Virus record (IMG/VR): IMGVR_UViG_3300006802_006922
Location: 1-22,726 of that record
Length of the DNA: 22,726 bases
Origin: a virus
Strand: one strand, 5' to 3'
This document shows positions 1-12,100 of the stretch, in pieces. The notes under the pieces were generated by a model. That model did not search any database. It was not told the origin of the DNA and saw nothing but the letters and a program-made list of their open reading frames with translations. The stretch's first letter is position 1; the number at the start of each line of letters is the position of its first letter. The translations under genes were made by a program, and so were the position numbers.

Positions 1-114
1 AATTTCTAATATATAATATGTAAAGCCTTCACTAATTCCACCTATAGTAGGAGCAATAAACACAATTGGTTCGTCTACAATTAGTGCAGAAGTATCTGCA
101 CAAGTTAAGTAGTT
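1..114 (-). repeat. YYV module copy 12, cut by the window edge
   Basis: The last visible codons read LTCADTSALIVDEPIVF, then PTIGGISEGFTYYILEI, and stop at base 1. The FTISET half would lie in the next bases outside the window. The giant gene therefore continues. Confidence 0.7.
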
Positions 115-3100
115 TAATAATTCATCATATGCAACTACAGTAGGTGTATCTTGGTCATAAGTTTCAATATTAGGAGTATCTTCGTCAAATGTACCTTCTT
201 GGTGTGTAGTTGATGTCACTACAACAGATGTAAAGACACCGCCTGATAAACCTGCTATACCATACTGTGATGTTAGATACTGTCTATCTGTACTGTTATA
301 TGTTAGTACAGAAATCTTTGCCCCGTTTGCTGGTGGAGACAAGAACAAAATAGTATTCGACCCTGGATTAATTTCGTATGCTGACGCTGTTTGACGTAAA
401 CCGTTGATTTCTACTATTGCATTATGTGGATTTTTATCTCCATTAAAGTTTGGTAATTCAAACGATGCTTGTGAGCCATTACCAACAAACTCAGCAATTT
501 CTGGTAGGGTGTAACCATATTGAGTTCCACCTGTTTCACCAAAGAACGAGTAAACAAAGTAATCATCTTCGTTGTTGTATGAGCCAGGAGCCGCTAAAAT
601 AAGTTTTGCTTGTATACCGTTAGGTTGTATTCCAATTGCATAATCATTTGTAACATATGTTGAAATACCTGATGCGTTAGACAATGTAACTACCGGGCCG
701 CCTAATGTTTCAGAAATAGTAAATTCATTACCGTCTACGATAGACTTGATATAGTAGTATTGGTTAGGAGTAATATCACTACCAAACATATCTGCGGCAA
801 AGATAATCCTAGAACCTACAATCAAGCCAGCAGTTGTACCAGTTGTGATAGCATTGTTACTTGCTTTTGTTCTACTAATAGTATTTGTTTTACCTAAGAC
901 TAATCGTTGACCGTTGTGATTCACAACTGGATCTGTCCAAACAGTGCCTGTGCCTGTTTGAATATTACAAATCATTGATCCAGTAGCATCTGTTAGTGAT
1001 TTAACTGGTCCCGCTAAACCTGTCGATGTGCTGTAAGTTTCAGATACAGTAATAGAATTAGTAGCAGTAGAAATTGACTTCACATAGTATGTTGTTTCGT
1101 CAGCAATGCCACCAAACACAACACCTTGGAATGTGATTGGATCGTTCTGAACAAAATCACTTACGTCTACGAAAGTAATTGTATCACCAGTTGAACTGGT
1201 TTCAATTGCTTCTACTTCAATAGAGTGTGACCCAGTTCTGATTAAACCTGAACCTTGGAATCGAGGTGCACTGTAATTAGCGTTTAAGTAAATATCATCA
1301 AATCCAGTTTCTTCAACTTCTCTGATTACATCAGTATCACTAGAACCTTTAACTAACTGATTACCATTACCAACTTCATAAACATCAATGCGTAGTCCAG
1401 TTAGAGGGAAGAAAGGTAGAGGATTATCTAACGTAATTGTCTTGTTAATCCAATCTACTGTATACTCAGATGTTGCTAATCCAGTACCTAATCCTGTTGT
1501 ATGATCGATTGTTTGCAGGTTAAGTTGTGCAGGATATTGTACATAGTTTTCAAAACTGTATTCTGTTTGAAATTCTGTTTCTGGGTATACTTCACGTGTA
1601 ACAACATTAAAACCAGTATGTGAGTACTGGGTAACGTCCCAGTTCGTTCCTGGACGTGTAGTTACTGTCATAGTTAAATTGTCTTTGACTAATCCAGGTA
1701 CTAATTCTTCTGGACCATAGCCATATGGGAAGTCTGCGCCCTTGACATCGTAGATAGGTTCTGCTATGGTAAAGAATGATGAATCTGTCCAAGTTATACC
1801 GTCATCATCAGACTCAATAATTATATTGTTATCGCCGACTACTACCCACATATTATCATCAGCATTATATTCAATGCCTCTTAGATCATATGTAGTGTTG
1901 GACGTTTGTTGTGTCCAAGAGTACATGTCAGTAGATGTTTGAATTTGACCATTTGCACCCACTGCCATCCACATACTATTAGCATACTTGATGTCATATA
2001 ATGTATTGCTTAGGGTAGGATCTAAATGATACATTCTTGTTTGTTCAGGTATTGAATCCTCTAGTAATGTGACTAAAGAAGTTAATCCTGAATCGGTGTA
2101 AAACTGTATTTGTGTTGCTGAAAGAACATCTATATAATAAGCATCACCTGCTGTTAATCCACCAAATGATTCAGTAACCGATACTCTTGCACCTGTTGCA
2201 AATCCAATAGTTGCGTTTACGTTTAGAATGTCTAGCGGTTCGTTAATAGACACACAACTAGTTTCACGTAATCCAATCCAGCTACCACCGTTGTCTGACT
2301 GATATATAATACCGTCTTCACCAACTGCTAATATATAAGAGCCATTAGAATCTACTCCATTCAAACCTAATGGAGTAAATGAAGGGCCGTCTTGCCAGAA
2401 TTGGCCTTCAGTATCAAAAGAGTATGCAATAATATTAGTGTCTACTAGTTGTGCTTCTGGTCCTGTGTAATCCCAACGCAAGCCTTTGCCCACTGCTACA
2501 AAACCTGTGTAACCAGATGCTACACCATAAGAAACACCGTTTAGTGACACTTGGAAAATAGAATCGTATGTTTTTCTTTCTGTCCATATATAAGTATCAG
2601 AACTTTGTACAATGCTTTGTCCTGCGCCAACAAAGAATCCAGCACCATAACCTACACTGTTAAGTGGTATTGCGGCAATTGACAATGATGTTGAGTCATA
2701 TGGATTAGTATCGTAGGGCAATTTACCATATGGCGTAAACCAACCGTTTGTTGTCCATGTGATGCCGTCATTACTTCTAAACACTGGTGTAGCAGTATTT
2801 GTTGAAGTCATAACGTACAAACCGTTACCACGTGTCAAATCTGTTAATCCAACAGGAACATTTGATACTTTATTAACACCCCATGAACTTCCTGATTCAG
2901 AACGCAATACTCCTGAATAGTTTTCTAAATTAGATGCACCTAAGTAAGTAGTACCGTCCCAAAGAACTGATCTAATTTCTACGCCTGTTGGATAGAAAGG
3001 CTGATCTTTTAATATAGTATCAACTTCAAATTGATCTTCAGGTGCAAATGCATTACCTAAATAAACTGAGTTTGGATATGTGATGCCTTCAAATAATTGA

Positions 3101-6100
3101 GTTAAATCTGTACCTGGCATATTAATATCTGGAGCGTAGAAACCCTCTGCTCTGTCTAATGCATTTAGTAACCTATCTCCAGATCCGATTTCTTCCCACT
3201 TACCAATTACAAATTCTGTATCATTGTTAGAGATAACACAGCGATAAACTCTATTGAGATATTTTACAATAGACTGATTAAAGTAGAATGGCTCAGGTAA
3301 GAATGCATAACTGCCTGCTTTAGAAAGTGTTAAGTCAGTTAATGCAATTGTTGTAACTACGTTTACTGGAGTGCCGTTTGGTGTGTCTGATACTTGCACC
3401 TCATTGGTTACTGTATCGATATCAGTAATGTAATAGGTAGTTGACGTTTCTACATCAATCGTATTAGTTGGCACTGTTCCCATAAATACAACTGCATCGT
3501 TATCACTAAAACCAGATACATCGTCTAATGTAATCTTGTCTGATCCTGATGTACAGCCTGTTACATTCGCAGTTGTAAATCCTTTAAAGGGGAAACCAAT
3601 TCCGCTAACAGGAACTGTCATTAATGGATCGCTATAAACTTCAACTTGCGTTGCGTTTAAAATCTTAAAGTAATAATTTTTTACTATATCATTAGGATCG
3701 CCTTCAATAATTAAACTTGTAATTGCTCCATTAGTGTCAATAGTATTAACTATTAACGTAACGTCATTGGCTGGTGAAGTGCCTCCTACTTCGTCTCCGG
3801 AAATCGTAATTTTGTTAGTAAGTGCATAACCTGATCCTGCAGTGCTTATAACAGCCCTGTAGCCACCTAAAATAAATCCTATGTCAAACTCTGCGATAGC
3901 CTGCGGTGTTTGAGTTAATGTCATAGCAATAGCAGTATCAGTTAAGGTAACTGGTGCGCCGCCTGGTGTTGCAGATACTCTAATATATGGACTACCGACA
4001 CCTGTCATTGGTCCGTTGTCTGCTCTGAGTATAAATGTTGTTCCGCCTGCTACTTCTGTCAGTGTAAAATGAGTTGCATCTACAATGGCCTTTACATAGT
4101 ATTCTGTTCCAATAACGATACCACCTAGACCAACACCTGAGAATATTATTGGCATACCAATCCACAATGATGAAGTATCTACACATGTAATTTGATTTGT
4201 AGAAGATGATGTACTTGAACAATCAACTTCGATAAAGGTAGAATCGTCTTCAGGATCAGAAAATTCAGTTACATAGTAAACAGTGCCCGATGTGATTCCG
4301 CCCTGTGTTGCATCGAATACGACAGGCATATTAATATAAAAGTTATATGTGCCTTTGTCTTGCATACTTAATGCAATTCTGTCATTAGTATCTTCTGCGA
4401 CATCACCTGCAATGGTTGCATATGCAGTTCTTTGGATAGTGTCAGTTAATACACCAGAATCAATATCTGTGTAATAAGAAGATGTATCATACATTGTAAA
4501 CAACTGACCATCAATTTGGCCAGGGGCAACAGGAAGTGACACATTCATTGTCATTGCGCCTGTTGCAGTAGTCAATTGTAATACATCTTTTTGATTTGTT
4601 AATAAAGCAGAACCGGTTGAAACTGTGGTCAACACCAATGGAGTTCTGTTAATTTGTGTTGCAATTTTTAATTCTGTGCCTGACACAATTTCATTAACAT
4701 AGTATAAAGCACCTGATTCTATACCGCCGTAACTTGTCAATGGATTACCTGATGCATCGACCATTGTGTTAAAGATAATTGGATCATTAACACTGAATCC
4801 TGTAGTGTCTTGTACTGTGATGATATCTGTAGTTGCTGTCGTGCCTTCGACCGTAGTTTTTACTGGATTAGGATCAGCAGATATCGTAATATTTTCATTA
4901 TCGACAACTGTTGTTACATAGTAAACATCATCTTCAATGATGCCCCCAAACACATTTCCTGTAAAGAATAAAGGAATACCAATATAGAATCTATCTGTTC
5001 CACCTGTGCCTATAGCACTTTGAGGAATAGTAATGGTATTAATATCTTTTGTAGTAGCGGTTGCAGTTAGCAGTCCAGGATAATTTAATGTTAATACTGC
5101 GGTGTCTAAAACTTCACCAACAATACAAGACATACCGGCAGAGCCTGCTGTTCCATCAGTTAATGGTAATGTACTGCCGCCTTCAGTTTCAGAAATTGTA
5201 AAGTCTGTAATGTTAATAATACTGTCTACATAATATACTTGATCTGCTATAATGCCGCCTATTGTTGCACCTGTAAATTTAATTGGCATACCAACATAAA
5301 AACCAATAGTAGAACCTGATGAGTTTAATTCTCCGTTGTTTTCATCGTATGGATCTAGTCTAACTGCATTATTTGCATCTTCTGTAAGTTCTACTTTACG
5401 CACAAATGATGACCAAGTAACTTGATGATTATTTTCTGCGTTTGCTACTTCAAAGACTACTCCCTGAGCAGATGCTAATAAACTATCAATTGGTGGTTGT
5501 GTAGATTGTAAATCAATTGATGATGATGCAATATTTTCACTATTAAAATAACTGCCGGCGAAGAAAGATCCATAGAACGTACCTTCTTCCCAATCTGAAA
5601 TTTGAGAGTTATACGTTGTTCTATCAAATCTAACTGTTGTATTATTTTCTCTGATCGGGTATGCACTTGATATTGCTGTTGCTCTTGCACCTAAATTTAA
5701 TGCAAAATTACCGTCAGTTGACCCAGCAGTAAACTCTATTCTGTTTGTTTCTCTAACTGCATCTCTATAACTTGAGTATAATGCTACAATAGTTGTAGGC
5801 ACTATTTCTAAAACATTTATGTAATACCATTGTCCGTCGACTAGTCTATCAATAGTGCCGCCGTCTGGATCTGCAACATATTTTATAATGTCACCTGTTT
5901 GTAAATTAGGTGCAAACAATCTGATTGTATGCAAACTAGAGTTTACATCTTCTAATGTAAAGAATAGTTGTTGAGACGGGTCAATTCTAATTTCTGGTAA
6001 TACAGCATACCCTGATCCGGGATTTACAACTTTCACACTAATAACATCATCCACGCTCATTACTGCTTCTAACTGAGCCTCTTCTCTGGGTTCAGGGTAG

Positions 6101-9100
6101 ATAGATGTATCAATGTATGCTGTAACTTTAGGTGGTTCAGTGTAGCCTGAGCCGCCGTCTAATACAACAACAGGGGGCAAATTAATAAAGATTTTAGCGC
6201 CCGGTATGTGTGCAACCGGAGTTGTGTCGTTAATACCCCTAGACAATCCACCTAATAAATTTAATGCCCTATCAACATAAGCATAGCCAATTTGTTCTTC
6301 GTCAATTGTAATAACACCATTAATTGGGAAACCCTGTGCGTTATCGACAATTAAGAATGTTGAACCTAATGTGATATACGCACCAAGTGATGTAATCTCA
6401 TATTCAGTTTGACCTGTCAATGACACTCCGTAGTTGTTAGACCAGTTAGTGTATTGTGGTAAAGACCATATTGGATTAGTATACAAGAACTGTGAATCCG
6501 AATCTGCTCCTTGATATACTAATTCAGGTGTTATGTATTGTCCTGTGCTTGAATTATATTGTGCAGGCAAATCAAAGTCTGTAACTTCTCCTTGATAAAC
6601 ATCAGTACCGGTGTACTTGAATAAAAAGTCTTTAATAACAACGTGATAAGGTTTGACTTCGTTTAAGTATCCTGCTAAAAATTCTTGGTTGTCTGATTGG
6701 AAGTTTTCTATAGGTTTTAGTTCCCTTATCGTGTGCGTTACGTCAACCAAAGAAGTTTTGTTGAGCCATGGCAGATAATTCTGTGACTCATCTGTTTCAC
6801 TATTGATGTATTCAAACAAAATAATTAGTGATTTGTTTCTGTGTTCTACAAGTTCATCAATATAAATTTGTTCATTTAATGCTCTAACAATCCAACGTGT
6901 TTCTTCACTTGGATATTCGTCAAAAGATGCAGTGTCAAAGAAATTGTCACCGAATCCTGTTTTACCTGCGGCATAATCCCACAAGTAAGTCTTAAATTTT
7001 ATTGTGCCGTTTTCTAAACCGATGCGTGTCCAAACACCTGTACCGTCATAACGATACATTTCCCACTTACCTTCACCGTTTTCATCAACAGTAACAATAG
7101 TATTTCGTGCCACATTTAATTTTGCAAGATCGGCATACATTGCTACAGTTTGTGTAGACTTGGTATTGTTATTATATTGAACTTCTGTTGACGGGGTAGG
7201 CAACCACCAGTTAATGTATTCCCAATAATCAGTAGTATTATAGTATTCTCCTGTTTGGAACAAGAACGATGCTTCTCGTCTAGTTTCAGCAATAGGATAC
7301 TGTGCAAGAATAGTGTTTGCGTATTCTAAGTAGTTTTTAAGTGCAAAGAATCTGTTAAAGAAGAAACTTTGTCTTGGTCTTGCCAACACACCTGACTGCA
7401 CTGCTTTTGGTAAGTATGGATTAGGAACAACTCCACCTACCTCATCGACTCCTGACATAGAATCTAACATTCTGTCATATAGACCTTCGGGTCTATTAGT
7501 TGCAGTTTCGGGACCAAACTTGGGCAGACCCGGCAAGAAGTCATCAGCAGAGTTTGATCTAATTAAATTAAACTCTTGGTGCGGTTGATCGTCACTTAAT
7601 CCAGTTGCAAAACCAACATGTAATACTGAATCGTTTGCATTAAGAAACGGCTGTGCGTTGTACAATGCAAACGTGTTAGGTAACAACGGTGCAAAGAAAG
7701 GTATGCCTGTATTTTTAGGATTAATAATATAATCTTGTAACGTTCTGTCACTTAATGTTTTGCCAATCTGTTGATTAATAATATTGCTGTTACGCACCCA
7801 ATAATAGTACATTGGCGTAACAACACCTGATGCATTTAACCTTGATTCTATAACATATTGAGTAATATCTTTAGGTGTTCCTCTTCCTGTGTAACCGTCT
7901 GGTGGAACATTGCTTTCAATCCAAGTACAAACATAAACGTCAGATCCAGGAAAAACTCTACCCCAATATCTACTGTTATAAGTTACATCATTTTGATGAT
8001 AGTTCATCCAGCGTACTTTAGATGTGTCGAACCACATTTGGCCAACTTGATTAACACCCCAAGTCATACCAGAACTTCTTACTCTGCCGCCGTCAGAATT
8101 ATATGTTGCAGGATCTATATTGCTAACATAATCTAAGTTTTGTCTAATAGCACCCAATAATTTATTTTGCATTGGATCTGGATAATCAAAATTGACTAGT
8201 GTATTATTTGTTTCTGCACTATATAACTGAACGTTTTGAATTTTTTCAATGTCAACGATAGGAGCAGATTCTCTGTAAATTCCCCAGTCTTTAAGACCAG
8301 TGCTATTTCTATAGACATTAATCTGTCCTGATATGTCTGTGTAAGAATAATTAGGTGTTCCGATAACTACTTGATTATCGTTAAAGTCTAATGCTGTTCC
8401 ATAATATGGCTGATATCCATAGTTTTCGTCAAGTGAGTTACAATGTTGTGCATACACAAACTGTCCTGGATCTGCTAAACTACCATTATAATTGGCAAGA
8501 TAATCAAACATATATACGGCGCCAGCGTTTGGATAATCATCTACGAATCTTGTTGCATTATTATTAAACACTGTGTCGTTATGTAAATTTTCGTCATCAA
8601 CAAAATCAAACGTTGTACCTAAATATCTTGTGCTTGCAGGTGCAGAAATAACTACAGAGTCACGGTCATTAAATTTAATTGTGCTTCCAAACAGTGTTCT
8701 GGATTTACCATGGGGAGGTAAAATTGTTTGCGTTTCTGTATATAAACTAATACCTAATTCTGCAAACAACTCATCATCAGTTTGTTGTAGTTTTAGTTTT
8801 TCATTGATTACACTTAAGCCAGGTGATATTGTTGACAATATTAATTTATTATCACTAGCCGATGCTGTAATGTTTGTAATTCCGTTGTTGTTAATTTGTG
8901 TTGCAACTTGCTGTGCGTTACTGCCTCCTGCCAATGGTATGCGATAGCCGTTAATTAATAACACCCGACTTGTTGTTAAAGAACATTCTTCGGTGCCTAC
9001 TACTGAACCATATTTTGCTCCGGCGTCAGTGTATCTGTGTACTGCGCCATCGATTGTTTCTTCACCGTTTTCGACAATTTCTCCAGGAGCACCAAATAAT

Positions 9101-12100
9101 ATTTCGTTTGCTGAATTCGTTATAGCAGTGTCGTAACCAAACTGTATACCAACTCTGTTTGTGTTAGGAGCGTCAACTGTTTGTGCCCACTGAAACTCGT
9201 TGCTTTCTACTGTAAGTATGTCGCCCGCTCTTAATATAGAGTAATATCTAAGATTAGTTCCTAAAACAGCATAATTATTGTCATTTACTATAGTGCCATT
9301 TACTTTTGCTGTAATTGCTTCTGACTGCACATATGCAGTAAACGTTACGCTAGGCGTATCTGTGAGCGTCACAGGGGTCGTTGTAGAACGAGTTGTCTTT
9401 AACGATATTGTATTACCAACTATATCTTCAATGTAATAAACTGTTGATGAAGATATCCCTGAATCTCCGAAATCAGCGCCATCAAATACAACAGGATCAT
9501 TGACGTTCATGCCAGTAGTTGACGCTAGTGTAATATAATTTGATGCAACCACTGTTGCTGAACTACTTGTTACAGTAGGTGTAAATGCAATTGGGAACTG
9601 TTGGTACTGATCTTCTCCATTAGTGTATTGTGATTCTATATTTTGAATCAACCGCTGATAGATATAACCATTACCAAAGTTAGTTAAATTACTTGTTCCT
9701 GTTTTGTAAGGTGCTCCTACTGCAAGAGTGTCACCGTTGTAGTCTGTAGAAACAGAGAAACCAAAGTTATCACCTGCTACTGCTCCCTGCGTTGCACCAT
9801 CAATTATAATTGGTGTAGTGTTGTAAGTTACTTGATTCGCAATACCTGTACCTGAACCAACTCCAGTAGCAATAAACGTAATACCTGTTTTTCCTTCAAC
9901 AGCACCGATCGATTCCCAATCAGTGTCACCTACTTCAGTAATTTCATATGTTTGTCCTGCAACAAAGAAGCCTGCTTCAAAAGGAATTCTTTGTTTGCGG
10001 TAGATATAAACTTTATTATCTGATGGATAACCTGCAAAAATCCAATTTTTATCTTTGGATATAACAACGTCTGTACCTACACCACTTGGCACAGAAATAG
10101 CAGGTTGATATTCTACAATATCATCTGTTAGAACTGTATTGTTTAACGTGTAAATGTGTAAGTTAGGTGTACCTGTTGGCTCTGAAACAATATACATATT
10201 GTCTGATGCTGATAAACTTGTACCAAAAGATATACCACCTGTTAACAGACTACCTGTGTCTTCATCAAAATTATTTGTTGTTTCATTGTAACCATAACGA
10301 TAAACTTTTCCAACGTCAGCATCGCCGATTAAGTATCCCATTCTTGGGCCGTACGCAACAGCACTACCAAATGAGATGCCGTCTGCTCTATCTAGTTCGT
10401 TTAGTTGTGTATAGTTAATAGACTTTCTATAAACTGCCCAGTCTCCGTTTTCACCTTCGTCTACCCAAACTGTGTTTTTAGTAAATTCTGCTTCAAGTAA
10501 ATCTGTATCTGGAATATTAGATGGTTTTGCTACACGCTGACTAATAAATGTAAGGCCCAATCCAGAATTAGTAACCTGTACAGGTTGTGCGTCTCTTAAT
10601 GTAAGGTTAATATTGATTGTGAAAGCATCTACTATAGCGATGGCTACATAATAACCATCAATCTCAGGGCTAACATTTATAAAACAAATTGTGTCAAGTT
10701 TCTTAAGATTGTGTCTATCTTCAAATCTAATCTGTGTTACTTTTTCTCCTAAGAATTGTGCGCCTGTAACTCTGGAAACAGGTTTCCACGTAAACACTCT
10801 CCACTTTTCTTTGAAATTTGCTATCCAGGCATAATCTCTAACATAAAAGGCCCTAATAGGTACACCAAGATCCTTTGAGTTTCTTGCCCTTCTTAGTCCA
10901 GCATAAGTGTATGATGCCATTCGTACATCATCATAGTTCACATAACCTGCAGTTGGATATAAACTATCTGCATAACTACTATTTGTTGTTAACAAGACAT
11001 TAGGGTCAGTAACAGGTCTTGCATAATTATACAAATTATGAATAGAAACTTCTTGCATGGCGCCTGGTGTGGGTGTTCCGTTTGTTATGCTAACGATGCC
11101 GGGGTTTCCTGTTAACTTAGATTGATTAACTTTAAAGTCAACAAAGTTGCTATTTAAGGTACCACCAAACTGTCCAGATAGAATAGCCCAGTTTTCATAA
11201 ACATCATAGTCTATACCACCCTGTGGTAAATTTGCACCTTTGAATGCAGAAACAGCATTAGGTGTTCCTTTGTTTTTAATTAAGTTTTTGTAAACGTTAA
11301 CTTGTGTAATGTCAGTCAAATCTACAAGAGCAAGATAATCTCTTGGTCTATAACCAATCAATGAAAACGATAATTGATCTGCATCTTGTTCTAAGTTTGC
11401 TGTATTAGTGTTGTAATACAGTGTTTGTTCATATGAACGTGTTGATGAATTCGGCAACAAACCTTTTTGTATTTCATCATAATCTGTAACAAGCCATTCT
11501 GTTTCTTGGAACTTAGATGCTGGCTGAATTGTTTTTAATGCCGTCCAGTATTTGTTTTTGTAAGTAACAATCATTCCTTTGGCATACTTTTTGCCAACAG
11601 CCCAGGGTTCGATGTTGTCCTGATTTAAAATAAATCCAGAAGCAAACATTGTTCCGTTCCACTCTGCGGTTTTAACTCCACGCATATAGATACGATTTTG
11701 CCTTAAGCCAGTAATTAAATTATAAATGACATCATTAAAGACGGTTACGTTATCAAAAACAATACCGTGTTCAAAGTTACTTAAGTTAACTTGTAGGTAA
11801 GACATAGCATCACCTGAATTTAATGTTTTAACATTAAACTCAGTATCTAAACGTGTAATTGCCAAATCATTTGTTTTTATAGGGTATAAATTTTGGTTTA
11901 ATATAAAGTTATTCTGTGTAACTGTTAATGGCTGAACAATCTGACTTTCTCTATTAATTTTTAAATTTTGAGCCGCAGGGTTCAAAGTAATAATTGACCC
12001 GTTTTCCCAGCCTGTTTGTGACCAATATAAAAACTCTTTAGTAATAAAGTCCCAGTTAATTTCAACACCGGAGTCGATTTCATCAAACACCATGCCTTTG

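Larger units (their letters stand above)
8300..10420 (-). other. FG-GAP-type beta-propeller region of the giant protein
   Basis: Residues about 2373-3080 contain repeats of the form F-G-x-S/A, then a D/N-rich turn, then φφ-G-A/T-P and G-x-φ-Y-x-Y. Examples are GISFGSAVAYGPR, DNFGFSVSTDYNGDTLAVGAP, VGIQFGYDTAITN with ILFGAPGE, LFGSTIKFNDRDSVVISAP and YYGTALDFNDNQVVIGTP. This is the FG-GAP blade pattern known from integrin alpha chains and many surface adhesins. About six or seven blades can be counted. One YYV module and one hook-IN-like motif are inserted between blades. Confidence 0.7.

Noticed and set aside
5475-5690. Minus-strand open frame of 71 codons in another frame
   Set aside because: It lies entirely inside the giant gene in a different frame and begins without a ribosome site.
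7858-8136. Plus-strand open frame of 92 codons
   Set aside because: Antisense shadow of the giant gene; Cys/Ile/Ser-rich product without recognisable domain or promoter.
8573-8947. Plus-strand open frame of 124 codons
   Set aside because: It is antisense to a well-formed part of the giant gene (FG-GAP and hook-IN region), has no ribosome site, and has low-complexity Leu/Ser/Val content.
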